Below are positions 1-8,492 of a stretch of DNA of 64,000 nt, one piece after another (position 1 is the first letter of the stretch; the number at the start of each line of letters is the position of its first letter). Where the stretch lies: the NCBI GenBank assembly GCA_034925865.1, contig JAYFRN010000014.1:20750-84749 (forward strand), written 5' to 3'. The position numbers and the translations under genes are program-made. Source of the stretch: Oscillospiraceae bacterium. Lineage in GTDB: Bacteria > Bacillota > Clostridia > Oscillospirales > SIG627. Below the pieces are notes generated by a model. That model was given only the letters and a program-made list of their open reading frames with translations, did not search any database and was not told the origin of the DNA.

Positions 1-56
1 AATTCGATTATTCCCAAAGAAAGCACTTGATTGATTCAAGTTCAGACAAACAATTT

Positions 57-92
57 AAAGGCATTGCAGCCTAAATAGCCGCAATGCCTTTT
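57..92. terminator. Bidirectional rho-independent terminator
   Basis: An inverted repeat with arms AAAGGCATTGC and GCAATGCCTTTT is separated by a short AT-rich loop. It lies 15 bases past the ppdK stop codon on the minus strand and could also end a plus-strand gene lying left of the window. The flanks are T-rich in the plus direction and moderately T-rich in the minus direction. Confidence 0.75.
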
Positions 93-106
93 GTTGATCT
101 TTTTAT

Positions 107-2737
107 TTATTTACTTGCTTTGATAGCAGCCTGTGCGGCGGCAAGTCTTGCGATCGGCACTCTAAACGGCGAGCAGGAGACATAGTTCAGACCGACCTTA
201 TGGCAGAATTCGACGGAGGACGGGTCGCCGCCGTGTTCGCCGCAGATTCCGAGCTTTATATCGGGACGCGTCTTGCGTCCGAGCTCCACGGCCATCTTTA
301 TGAGCTTGCCCACGCCAACCTGGTCGAGATGAGCGAACGGGTCGTTTTCGTAAATCTTTCTGTCATAATATGAACCGAGGAATTTCCCGGCGTCGTCGCG
401 GGAGAAGCCGAAGGTCATCTGAGTGAGATCGTTTGTTCCGAAGGAGAAGAATTCTGCTTCGGCGGCGATATCATCGGCAGTCAGAGCGGCGCGGGGAATT
501 TCGATCATGGTTCCGACCTTGTATTTAAGCTTCGCTCCGGCGGCGGCGATTTCCTTATCGGCTGTCGCGGTGACAATGCTCTTTACATAAGCGAGCTCTT
601 TTACCTCGCCTACGAGAGGAATCATGATTTCGGGGACTATATTCCAGTCGGGATGCTTCTTTTGAATGTTTATTGCTGCGCGTATGACGGCTCTGGTCTG
701 CATAGCGGCGATTTCCGGATATGTGACGGCGAGACGGCATCCGCGGTGGCCCATCATCGGGTTAAACTCATGGAGAGAGGAGATGATGGCGTTGATATCT
801 CCGACGCTCTTGTTCTGAGCCTTGGCGAGCTCGGCGATGTCATCGGCTTCAGTCGGGACAAATTCGTGAAGCGGCGGATCGAGGAAACGGATCGTGACGG
901 GATATCCTTCGAGGGCTTCATAGAGCTGTTCAAAATCGCTCTGCTGCATCGGAAGGATTTTTGCCAGCGCGGTTTCTCTCTGTTCGACTGTGTCAGAGCA
1001 GATCATTTCGCGGAATGCGGCGATTCTGTCCGGCTCGAAGAACATGTGTTCCGTACGGCATAAACCGATTCCTTCCGCTCCGAACGCGCGCGCCTGCTTG
1101 GCGTCCTTAGGGGTGTCTGCGTTGGTTCTTACCTTAAGGGTTCTGTATTTGTCGGCCCATGCCATGATCCTGCCGAATTCGCCGGAAATAGAGGCGGCGG
1201 TGGTAGGAAGGGCTTCGCCGTAAATTTTACCCGTGGAGCCGTCGAGCGACATATAATCGCCTTCGACATATTTTCTTCCCGCAAGCGTGAAGCATTTGTT
1301 ATCTTCATCCATTTTAATTTCACCGCAGCCGGAAACGCAGCAGGTGCCCATTCCTCTTGCGACAACGGCGGCGTGGCTGGTCATACCGCCGCGGACGGTC
1401 AGTATGCCCTGTGCGTAATGCATTCCCTCGATATCCTCGGGTGAGGTCTCGAGACGGACGAGAACGACCTTTTTGCCTGCCTTTGCCCATTTTGTGGCGT
1501 CTTCTGCCGTAAATACGATCTGTCCGCAGGCGGCTCCGGGAGAGGCGGCGAGCGCGGTGGCGACCGGCGTGGCCGCTTTGAGCGCCTTAGGTTCAAACTG
1601 CGGATGGAGAAGAGCATCGAGCTGCTTCGGGTCGATCATGCAGATGGCTTCTTTTTCTGTTATCATGCCTTCATCGACAAGATCGCATGCGATCTTAAGG
1701 GCGGCGGCGGCGGTACGTTTGCCGTTTCTCGTCTGCAGCATAAAGAGTTTTTTGTTTTCAATTGTGAATTCCATGTCCTGCATATCGCGATAGTGTTTTT
1801 CGAGCTTATCGCATATGACAACAAACTGGTCATAGGCTTCCTTGGATATATCGGCGAGCTGATCGATAGTCTGCGGGGTGCGCACGCCGGCGACGACGTC
1901 TTCGCCCTGAGCGTTCATAAGGAATTCGCCGAAGAGCTTCTTTTCGCCGGTAGCGGGGTTGCGTGTGAACGCGACGCCGGTTCCGGAGGTATCGCCCATA
2001 TTGCCGAATACCATCATCTGCACGTTGACGGCGGTGCCCCAGCTGGAGGGGATGTCGTTCATTCTTCTGTAGTAGATTGCGCGCGGGTTATCCCAGGAAC
2101 GGAAAACGGCGCGGATTGCGCCCATGAGCTGATCCTTGGGATCTTGCGGGAATTCGGTTCCGATTTTTAACTTATATTCTGCCTTGAACTGGTTGGCGAG
2201 CTCCTTGAGATCGGCGGCATCAAGCTGAGTATCGAGCTTGACACCCTTCTTTTCCTTCATTTCGTCAATCAGCTTTTCAAAATGTTTCTTTCCGACTTCC
2301 ATAACGACGTCCGAATACATCTGTATGAATCTGCGGTAAGAGTCGTAGGCGAATCTGGGATTGTTCGTCTTTTTCGCGAAGCTCTCCACGACTATGTCGT
2401 TGAGACCGAGATTTAAAATTGTGTCCATCATTCCGGGCATGGAGGCTCTCGCGCCGGAACGAACTGAAACGAGCAGCGGGTTTTCAAGATTGCCGAATAT
2501 TTTACCTGTTATTTTTTCAAGCTTTGCGACATAATCCATTATGTCGGCTTGAATTTCATCGTTGATTTTCTCGCCGTCTTCGTAATATTGAGTACAAGCT
2601 TCAGTCGTAATTGTGAAACCCTGCGGAACAGGCATGCCGAGGTTTGTCATTTCGGCTAGATTTGCTCCTTTTCCGCCAAGAAGCTCTCTCATTTTACCGT
2701 TTCCTTCGGTAAAGAGGTAAATATACTTTTTACCCAT
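107..2737 (-). CDS. ppdK: Pyruvate, phosphate dikinase
   Basis: This enzyme interconverts pyruvate + ATP + Pi with phosphoenolpyruvate + AMP + PPi in the cytosol. In many anaerobic Clostridia it replaces or complements pyruvate kinase. The 876 aa length is normal for the family. The N-terminal ATP-grasp domain begins with GGKGANLAEM near residue 22. The central phosphohistidine domain carries GGMTSHAAVVARGMG, whose His is the phosphorylated residue. The C-terminal PEP/pyruvate barrel carries SFGTNDLTQMTFGFSRDD and the active-site Cys in GICGEHGGDP. The start is fixed by CGGAGG seven bases upstream of ATG. The gene is monocistronic, with its own sigma-A promoter and a terminator hairpin just past the stop. 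Nothing appears broken. Confidence 0.97.
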   Translation of the reverse strand: MGKKYIYLFTEGNGKMRELLGGKGANLAEMTNLGMPVPQGFTITTEACTQYYEDGEKINDEIQADIMDYVAKLEKITGKIFGNLENPLLVSVRSGARASMPGMMDTILNLGLNDIVVESFAKKTNNPRFAYDSYRRFIQMYSDVVMEVGKKHFEKLIDEMKEKKGVKLDTQLDAADLKELANQFKAEYKLKIGTEFPQDPKDQLMGAIRAVFRSWDNPRAIYYRRMNDIPSSWGTAVNVQMMVFGNMGDTSGTGVAFTRNPATGEKKLFGEFLMNAQGEDVVAGVRTPQTIDQLADISKEAYDQFVVICDKLEKHYRDMQDMEFTIENKKLFMLQTRNGKRTAAAALKIACDLVDEGMITEKEAICMIDPKQLDALLHPQFEPKALKAATPVATALAASPGAACGQIVFTAEDATKWAKAGKKVVLVRLETSPEDIEGMHYAQGILTVRGGMTSHAAVVARGMGTCCVSGCGEIKMDEDNKCFTLAGRKYVEGDYMSLDGSTGKIYGEALPTTAASISGEFGRIMAWADKYRTLKVRTNADTPKDAKQARAFGAEGIGLCRTEHMFFEPDRIAAFREMICSDTVEQRETALAKILPMQQSDFEQLYEALEGYPVTIRFLDPPLHEFVPTEADDIAELAKAQNKSVGDINAIISSLHEFNPMMGHRGCRLAVTYPEIAAMQTRAVIRAAINIQKKHPDWNIVPEIMIPLVGEVKELAYVKSIVTATADKEIAAAGAKLKYKVGTMIEIPRAALTADDIAAEAEFFSFGTNDLTQMTFGFSRDDAGKFLGSYYDRKIYENDPFAHLDQVGVGKLIKMAVELGRKTRPDIKLGICGEHGGDPSSVEFCHKVGLNYVSCSPFRVPIARLAAAQAAIKASK

Positions 2738-2782
2738 TTAAATTCCTCCGTAGAATTTTTATATATATTTGTCTGTCCGGAT

Positions 2783-2811
2783 ATTATAACATAAGCGAAA
2801 AAGATTTTCAA
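2783..2811 (-). promoter_or_regulatory. Sigma-A promoter of ppdK
   Basis: Read on the minus strand: TTGAAA (-35, positions 2806-2811), a 17 bp spacer, and TATAAT (-10, positions 2783-2788). It lies about 45 bp before the ppdK start codon. Confidence 0.8.
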
Positions 2812-2847
2812 TAAAAGTGTTAAAATTTACACAATGTTTATCAAAGC

Positions 2848-2872
2848 AAAAATCAAAGAATCATTGATTTTT
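2848..2872. other. Hairpin AAAAATCAA/TTGATTTTT
   Basis: Nine-base perfect arms (2848-2856 and 2864-2872) enclose a seven-base loop. It lies upstream of ppdK and downstream of the minus-strand DUF4956 gene, so it could end that operon's transcript, although it lies about 430 bp past the stop. A 12-13 bp direct repeat (TGCCTACACGCTG, TGCCTCACGCCG) follows at 2873-2897. Confidence 0.4.
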
Positions 2873-2894
2873 GTGCCTACACGCTGTGCCTCAC

Positions 2895-2990
2895 GCCGTG
2901 AGAGAAAAGTCTCTGTTATATGGTCTTTTCTCTTTTAAACAATATTATTTAATTATTTAATTGCTGTTTTGATAATTACCGCGTTAATAA
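2895..2990 (+). repeat. MITE-like repeat, copy 1 (partial)
   Basis: The core hairpin AGAGAAAAG (2901-2909) / CTTTTCTCT (2925-2933) is followed by the degenerate right end TTAATTGCTGTTTTGATAAT. The left terminal repeat found in complete copies is missing. It is replaced by the 12-13 bp direct repeats just upstream, a variant shared with the copy at 21053. Confidence 0.6.
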
Positions 2991-3298
2991 TTTATTCCAA
3001 ACATTTTTGATAAACTATTTTATTGCCTCTTCACGAAAACCATGGAATAGCGGAAATAAACAATAGGGAAGGCATACATACTGTAAGTGCGACAAAATAA
3101 GTTCAGAGGACACAGGCTATGCTTTGACTGCGGATTTTGAAAATATTTGCAGATGTTCATTCCATAAGTTTTCATGAAGAACCTTTTTATTTTGAATATT
3201 ATAGGCGAATAAACAGAAAATATTCGCTGATAATGACAGAAAATCCGGATATATATGAGAAAATATTACACGAAAAAGCCATGGCAGGTAACGTGGAA
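2991..3298. other. Intergenic region without recognised genes
   Basis: This AT-rich stretch lies between the DUF4956 stop codon (minus strand) and the repeat upstream of ppdK. Short open frames exist on both strands but none has a ribosome binding site or a recognisable protein. One 7 bp inverted repeat (GCGAATA/TATTCGC, about 3204-3226) is visible; it is not followed by a T-run. Confidence 0.5.
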
Positions 3299-3994
3299 TC
3301 AAAGCTCATCGTTTCCCGTTTTTGGTCTTGCGCACGAAATTTCAAGATTGCCGTTGCGGCATCTTATCGCATCTAAAAACTGCTTCTCTTCGCTTTCGCT
3401 GTGAAGCTTCACCGTATAATGCAGTTTAAACAAGCTGCCCATATTGGAGGTTTTCACTGATTCCAGAACATGCGAGGAGGTATATTTTTCGAAAAGATCG
3501 TCGAATATTCCGCTGTAATCCAGCCCCTCCGGAATGGTTATCCTGAGAGCTTTTTCACCGGGCTTCTGTTCACCGAGAGGAGAAACAGTATATATAACAT
3601 ACAAAACGCCGAGGATCAAAGTGAAAGCAACGGCGTATCCGAGATATCCCGTTCCGGTCGCAAGCCCGACAGCCATCGCAAGAAAGATCAGACAAATCTC
3701 CTTCGCGCTTCCCGGCGCCGAACGAAACTTGACAAGGCTGAACGCTCCCATTACGGCTACTCCCGTACCGAGATTGCCGTTGACGAGCATTATCACGGAC
3801 TGGACTATTGCGGGTAAAAGCGCAAGCGTTATGAGAAAGCTTTTGGTATATGTGTTTTTGATCGTGAATAAAAACGCGATCGCGGCTCCAAGCAAAACAG
3901 AGCAAAGCGTACATAATAAAAATGTCTTGGAGTTTATGTTGGAGGTGACCGCCTCCGCGTTATCAAGCACGGATGAAAAAAATAAATCAAGCAC
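3299..3994 (-). CDS. DUF4956 membrane protein (partner of VTC domain protein)
   Basis: A 231 aa membrane protein with about four hydrophobic segments in the first 140 residues and a soluble C-terminal domain of about 85 residues. The conserved stretch GAFSLVKFRSAPGSAKEI, between membrane segments, is characteristic of DUF4956. Family members are repeatedly found next to VTC-type polyphosphate polymerase domain proteins, as here: the start codon lies inside the 3' end of the upstream VTC gene (8 bp overlap), implying translational coupling. A role with polyphosphate or another polymer is inferred from the neighbour only. The biochemical function of DUF4956 is unknown. Confidence 0.85.
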   Translation of the reverse strand: MLDLFFSSVLDNAEAVTSNINSKTFLLCTLCSVLLGAAIAFLFTIKNTYTKSFLITLALLPAIVQSVIMLVNGNLGTGVAVMGAFSLVKFRSAPGSAKEICLIFLAMAVGLATGTGYLGYAVAFTLILGVLYVIYTVSPLGEQKPGEKALRITIPEGLDYSGIFDDLFEKYTSSHVLESVKTSNMGSLFKLHYTVKLHSESEEKQFLDAIRCRNGNLEISCARPKTGNDEL

Positions 3995-4745
3995 AGAATG
4001 TCACTCCTTCGGCTTTTGCGGCCTGTATTTGAAAGAGCTGGTATGCTCTTCCGTATTTTGAGAGGGAAACGGGGTATATTTTATTTATATCAAGAGCGCG
4101 AGCCATCCATAGCGGCATTGCCTCCGGAAGCTTTATCTCCGCGAGCACTTCTCCTTCTCCGAGCAGCTGTGCGCCGAAGATGCCTGCGGAAAGCGCGAGC
4201 GAAACGGTCCGCCATTGAATATTTTTGTCAAACGTGATTCTCACGCGCTTGTCGTCCGAAGAAAAATACGCATTTCTTTCATATGAAATAAACATTTTCG
4301 GGCGTATTCCCGGATTAGATTTGATAAGCCATTCTATTTCGTTTAAAATCTGAAAATCTACGGTATTATCCGTGTCCGGACGAATTCCTTTGTTTAAAAA
4401 TGCTATCGCTTGCGGATAAGTCATCGCGACTCGTCTTTTATAAACCATGTCGTCAAATTTCTTCTTTATCTCGACAAAGGCGGTCGTCCGCGCGGCCTGT
4501 ACAGGATCGGAGGACGGCGTTTCATAGCATCTGAGCCTGAGCTTTTCTTTATATACCGGTTTTTCCAAAGACGCTCTTATCAGAGAGTCATTCGGGGTGT
4601 CGTAATAAATATTGGAAATCACAGACCGGCCGTAGCTGTCCGGAACGGTATACTGACGCATAACGGCAAAAAAGCTGTCATACTGCGATTCGGACATCAG
4701 ATATTTCTCCTCTATCCTTTCGAAAATACTTGTGAAACAATCCAT
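3987..4745 (-). CDS. VTC-domain (polyphosphate polymerase-like) protein
   Basis: A 252 aa cytosolic protein of the VTC/CYTH-like fold. Visible signature elements are RIEEKYLM near the N-terminus (the R-x-E-x-K-Y nucleotide/polyphosphate-binding strand), YYDTPNDSLI, KEKLRLRCYE, VEIKKKF, SYERNAYF and LAEIKLPEAMPLWM, ending with SKYGRAYQL. Alternating basic and acidic tunnel residues are kept, so it is probably catalytically intact. Bacterial VTC domains of this type are annotated as polyphosphate polymerases by homology to yeast Vtc4; bacterial activity is inferred here. It is first in a two-gene operon with the DUF4956 membrane protein. An AGAGGG sequence precedes the ATG at longer-than-usual spacing. 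Confidence 0.82.
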   Translation of the reverse strand: MDCFTSIFERIEEKYLMSESQYDSFFAVMRQYTVPDSYGRSVISNIYYDTPNDSLIRASLEKPVYKEKLRLRCYETPSSDPVQAARTTAFVEIKKKFDDMVYKRRVAMTYPQAIAFLNKGIRPDTDNTVDFQILNEIEWLIKSNPGIRPKMFISYERNAYFSSDDKRVRITFDKNIQWRTVSLALSAGIFGAQLLGEGEVLAEIKLPEAMPLWMARALDINKIYPVSLSKYGRAYQLFQIQAAKAEGVTFCA

Positions 4746-4899
4746 ATATCAGGTTTCCCTCTGCTTTCAGTTGTATATGTCTTTTCTCTTCTGTTTCCAT
4801 ATTATATACTTTGTTTTTTATGAAAACCGGAAAAGCCGGTGATTGTTTTTTGAATAGCCAGGCAATTTTCTATGATAAAACCGTAAAACTCCTGCACAC

Positions 4900-4926
4900 A
4901 AAAATGCCGCCGGCATCCGGCAGCAG
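4900..4926 (-). terminator. Probable terminator of pyrE-GNAT operon
   Basis: On the minus strand a GC-rich stem (TGCCG...CGGCA) is followed by TTTTTG. It lies about 40 bp past the stop of the GNAT gene. Confidence 0.5.
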
Positions 4927-4963
4927 AGTAAGAAACAACGTAGGCTTTTTGGCGATAAAGTTG

Positions 4964-5404
4964 TTAAAAAAGCTCGTAGACGTGTTCATTCAGGCTTAAG
5001 TTGCGGTATATTAAATCATCACGCGCTGTAAACCCGATTGATTGCCAGAACGCATTGCCAGCCTCATTGGTTTTAAAGGCGACCAAAGCCACCTTGTTGA
5101 TACCTTCAGATTTCAAAGCGGCAAGGACATTGTCGACAAGCTGCCGCCCGATCCCTTGCTTGCGGCACTCCGGTTTGACGGCCGTATGATATATATACCC
5201 GCGTCTGCCGTCGTGCCCGCAGAGTATTACCCCTGCGATTACGCCTCCGGTTTCGGCAACGAAGCAAGTGGTCGGATTGCGCCGTAAAAACCGCATTATA
5301 CCATCGCGTGAATCGTCGAGAGAACGCATCCCCATTCCGGCCGTTCCCGTCCAAACAGAGTATACCGCGTCGTAATCATTTATAGTCATCAGACGGATGT
5401 TCAT
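4964..5404 (-). CDS. GNAT family N-acetyltransferase
   Basis: A 146 aa single-domain GCN5-related acetyltransferase. The acetyl-CoA pyrophosphate loop is visible as CRKQGIGRQLVDNVL (R/Q-x-x-G-x-G/A), preceded by the beta-4 strand IYHTAVKPE and followed by the C-terminal NEAGNAFWQSIGF motif typical of small-molecule or RimI-like acetyltransferases. The substrate cannot be read from sequence. Its ATG overlaps the pyrE stop by 4 bp (ATGA), so the two are co-transcribed and translationally coupled, although a biochemical link with pyrimidine synthesis is not evident. Confidence 0.85.
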   Translation of the reverse strand: MNIRLMTINDYDAVYSVWTGTAGMGMRSLDDSRDGIMRFLRRNPTTCFVAETGGVIAGVILCGHDGRRGYIYHTAVKPECRKQGIGRQLVDNVLAALKSEGINKVALVAFKTNEAGNAFWQSIGFTARDDLIYRNLSLNEHVYELF

Positions 5405-5937
5405 AATTCTTCGTTCATTGCTTTCTTTATTTCTTCCATCGTGAACGCCGGTATCAGCTTTAATCCGTATTCAGCCAGAATGTCTGCCGCGTTCGCGTTA
5501 CGCCGAATCACACACATAACCGTATCAATTACAGCTCCGAGCTTGCGAAGTTCACGCACACCGTCTATTATGGCGCCTCCGGTAGTTACCACATCCTCAA
5601 TGATACATACGCGCTTTCCCGAAACATCAGTGCCTTCCGCAAGCTTGCATGTTCCATATTCCTTCGCTTTTTTGCGTACAAACGCGGCGGGAATGCCTGT
5701 TTCAAGCGACAGCGACGTTGCGATGGGAATGCCGCCCATTTCAAGCCCTGCAAGCACTTCAGTTCCTGCCGGAAGATTGTTTTTCATAATTATTGTGATT
5801 TCGGCAAGCAGAGAAGGATTCGCTTCAAATTTATATTTATCAAAATACTCATTCGAAATCTGCCCTGAACGAAGTTTAAATTCTCCTGTTATATAAGCTG
5901 TCTCATATATTTTTTTTGCGAGTTTCGATTTCAACAA
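5401..5937 (-). CDS. pyrE: Orotate phosphoribosyltransferase
   Basis: Transfers orotate to PRPP to give OMP, the fifth step of UMP synthesis. The PRPP-binding motif VCIIEDVVTTGGA is intact, along with AFVRKKAKEYGT. Length (about 178 aa) is short but normal for the Firmicutes form. The start deserves care. The ATG at 5943 lies a single base from GGAGG and is unlikely to be used. The in-frame TTG two codons later (5937), six bases from GGAGG, fits best; the next TTG (5934) is also possible. No other pyr gene is nearby and no PyrR-type leader is visible in the short upstream gap. Confidence 0.93.
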   Translation of the reverse strand: MLKSKLAKKIYETAYITGEFKLRSGQISNEYFDKYKFEANPSLLAEITIIMKNNLPAGTEVLAGLEMGGIPIATSLSLETGIPAAFVRKKAKEYGTCKLAEGTDVSGKRVCIIEDVVTTGGAIIDGVRELRKLGAVIDTVMCVIRRNANAADILAEYGLKLIPAFTMEEIKKAMNEEL

Positions 5938-6010
5938 ACCCATTCCTCCAATTTAGCGTAGATCACATAAAATTATTTAAATTATTCACCAAATCAGCTT
6001 TTTAGGGTTC

Positions 6011-6039
6011 AGGGGAACTTTTCGCGAAAAAGTCCCCCT
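6011..6039. repeat. Palindrome family B, solo copy after pheT
   Basis: An imperfect palindrome with core CTTTTCGCGAAAAAG and GGGGA/TCCCC arms lies about 16 bp past the pheT stop (minus strand). On the minus strand it is followed by CCCTAAAAAGCT, the flank seen beside other B copies. It could act as the transcription end or mRNA 3' stabiliser of pheST. Confidence 0.7.
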
Positions 6040-6054
6040 GCGTTTCCCTCATAT

Positions 6055-8463
6055 TTATTTTCTTATTTCAGCCGACAGCTTTTCTTCTGCCGCGCGGATC
6101 ACGCGGGCGGTAATTTTGTCGGCATCCTCGTCGGTCATCGTTTTTGCGGAGTCGCGGAGCGAAAGCGAGAATGCGACGCTCTTCTTGCCCTCGCCGAGCT
6201 GTTTTCCGGAATAAACATCGAACAGTTTCACATTTTCAAGCTTTGCTCCGGCCGCGTCGATTATCACGCGCTCGATCTGTCCGATTTCAATAGAAACATC
6301 GACGACAAAAGCAAGATCGCGTTCGACAGACGGGAATTTAGGCAGCGGCTTGTATTCGATTTTATCGTATTTTTCGGAATAAAGCGCTTCGGCATCGATA
6401 AAGGCGATATAGCACGGCTTGTCTATGCCGAAATTATCGCGCACATCGGGATGAACTTCACCCAGCGTCATAAGCGTCTTGCCGTTTTTGACAACGGCGG
6501 CGCAGCGCCCGGGATGGAAGAACGCGTCATTTGCTCTGACAAACGAGAATGAATTTTCAGCTGTATGCTCTCCGGTCTCGACCGTTTTTAAAGCGAGTGA
6601 AGCGCAATAGCCCTTCAGCTTGTAAAAATCGCCGGAACCGTAGAAGCCGATGACAAGCTGCAGCTTTTCTTCGGGCTGAATATCTGCGGAAGCTCCGGGT
6701 ATATAAATTCTCGCGGCTTCATAGAGCGAGGCGGACGCGTTGCGGTAGCTTTGGTTATGTGCCATAACCTCGAGCATGGAGCCCACGGCGGTTGTGCGCA
6801 TGACGCTCGTGTCCTCTCCGAGCGGATTTATAATTTTAACGCTGTTTCTTCGCGGATCATTCTCCGGAAGAGTGAGAAGATCATATTGCTTCGGACTGAT
6901 GAACGAATAGGTCTGGACTTCGAAAAGCCCCATCGAAACACAGAGTGAATGAAGCCTGCGGACAAATTTCTGTTTTTCGGAATATCCTCCGACGCACGCG
7001 GAGCCTTTGAAGGCGGTGGCCTCTATTTTGTCATAGCCGTACATGCGCGCGATCTCTTCCGCGATGTCGGCAAATTCGAGCACGTCTGAGCGGTATGAAG
7101 GCGGGATGATCATGCCGCCGTCGAATTTAAATTCAAGCTTTTCGAGAATCCGGCGCATATCCGCGGCGGAAACGTCGATGCCGATAAAGCGGTTTATACG
7201 TTCCGGCTCGAATTTTATCCTGCGCACATCATGTCCTTCGGACGGATAAACGTCAATATAATCGTCGGTCACATCTCCGGCGCCTAAAAGCTCAACAAGC
7301 GAGCAAGCGCGTTCAAGCGCGTCAAGCGGCGTCTTTTCGTCAAGTCCCTTTTCAAAGCGAGAGGAGCTTTCGGTGCGGATGCCGAGCTTGCGCGCGGTGA
7401 GCCTTATGGATGTGCCGTCGAACAGGGCGCTTTCGAAAACGACGGTTTTTGTGTCGCCGGATATCTCGCTGTTCTGACCGCCCATTATCCCGGCAACTCC
7501 AACCGGCTTTTTGCCGTCGCATATCATCAGCATCGACTTATCGAGCTTGTGCTCAGCTCCGTCAAGAGTCGTTATTGACTCGCCTTCCTCTGCGCGGCGC
7601 ACGATAATCCTGTTGTCTTCAAGTGTGCGGAGATCAAACGCGTGCATCGGCTGTCCGTATTCAAGCATAACGTAATTCGTGATATCCACTATATTGTTTA
7701 TAGGACGGACGCCCATCATGCGCAGACGCGCGCGCAGCCACAGCGGTGATGGTGCGATTTTTACGTTTTTAACCGCTCTTGCCGTATATCTGGGACAGAG
7801 CGCGCTGTCCTTGACTTCGACGGAAACAAGCTCTGATATGGCACCCGCGCCGCCTTTTACGCTGATATCCGGAAGGTGAAGCGGAACGGAAAAGGTCGCG
7901 GCGGTCTCTCTGGCAAGCCCGATAACGGAAAGGCAGTCCGGACGGTTCGGAGTGATCTCAAATTCGACGACTGTGTCGCGCATTTTAAGCACGTCGCGGA
8001 TATCGTCTCCCGGACGGCAATCCTCCCTGAGGATTAAAATTCCATGCTCGTCGGCGTAAGGAACGTCGTGCAGCGTCAGCCCCAGCTCTTCATATGAGCA
8101 GAACATACCTTCCGAAAGGACGCCGCGAAGCTTTCCTGCCTTGATCTTTGTTCCGTCCGCAAGCGTGGATTTATCCTTTGCGACGACAGTGAGATCGTCC
8201 TTTTTCATGTTGGTCGCGGCCGTAACTATCTGAAGCGGACGGTCAAGCCCGGCGTCGACCGAGCAGATCGAAAGCCTGTCGGCATCCGGATGCTTTTCAA
8301 CAGACAGAATCCTGCACACCGCCACGTTTTCAATCTCGTCGCCCTTTATTTCATAGCCTTCTACCTTGCTTCCGCTCATCGTCATGGCATCGCAATATGC
8401 CTTTATATTTCCGGCCTTTGAATAATCCGTATAATCCGAAAGCCAGTTCATTGATAATTTCAT
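6055..8463 (-). CDS. pheT: Phenylalanine--tRNA ligase, beta subunit
   Basis: The beta subunit of the cytosolic alpha2-beta2 PheRS. It binds tRNA-Phe and hydrolyses mischarged Tyr-tRNA. At 802 aa it matches the long bacterial form. In order: an N-terminal tRNA-binding (EMAP-like) domain around residues 40-150, with EKHPDADRLSICSVDAG; the B3/B4 editing region (NRPDCLSVIGLARE, GQPMHAFDL, GVAGIMGG); the B5 domain around residues 410-470; a catalytic-like core; and a C-terminal FDX-ACB domain (FPSVERDLAFVVD). ATG is preceded by AGGAGAAAAG. It lies 29 bp downstream of pheS and is read from the same T-box-controlled transcript. Confidence 0.97.
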   Translation of the reverse strand: MKLSMNWLSDYTDYSKAGNIKAYCDAMTMSGSKVEGYEIKGDEIENVAVCRILSVEKHPDADRLSICSVDAGLDRPLQIVTAATNMKKDDLTVVAKDKSTLADGTKIKAGKLRGVLSEGMFCSYEELGLTLHDVPYADEHGILILREDCRPGDDIRDVLKMRDTVVEFEITPNRPDCLSVIGLARETAATFSVPLHLPDISVKGGAGAISELVSVEVKDSALCPRYTARAVKNVKIAPSPLWLRARLRMMGVRPINNIVDITNYVMLEYGQPMHAFDLRTLEDNRIIVRRAEEGESITTLDGAEHKLDKSMLMICDGKKPVGVAGIMGGQNSEISGDTKTVVFESALFDGTSIRLTARKLGIRTESSSRFEKGLDEKTPLDALERACSLVELLGAGDVTDDYIDVYPSEGHDVRRIKFEPERINRFIGIDVSAADMRRILEKLEFKFDGGMIIPPSYRSDVLEFADIAEEIARMYGYDKIEATAFKGSACVGGYSEKQKFVRRLHSLCVSMGLFEVQTYSFISPKQYDLLTLPENDPRRNSVKIINPLGEDTSVMRTTAVGSMLEVMAHNQSYRNASASLYEAARIYIPGASADIQPEEKLQLVIGFYGSGDFYKLKGYCASLALKTVETGEHTAENSFSFVRANDAFFHPGRCAAVVKNGKTLMTLGEVHPDVRDNFGIDKPCYIAFIDAEALYSEKYDKIEYKPLPKFPSVERDLAFVVDVSIEIGQIERVIIDAAGAKLENVKLFDVYSGKQLGEGKKSVAFSLSLRDSAKTMTDEDADKITARVIRAAEEKLSAEIRK

Positions 8464-8492
8464 ATTATTTTCTTTTCTCCTTTCTCATCAGT

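Noticed and set aside
653-2170. Several plus-strand open frames opposite ppdK
   Set aside because: They are antisense shadows of a strongly conserved gene with no ribosome binding sites or recognisable products.
3137-3376. 79 aa frame upstream of the DUF4956 stop
   Set aside because: No ribosome binding site, no homology visible, and it overlaps the DUF4956 gene on the other strand.
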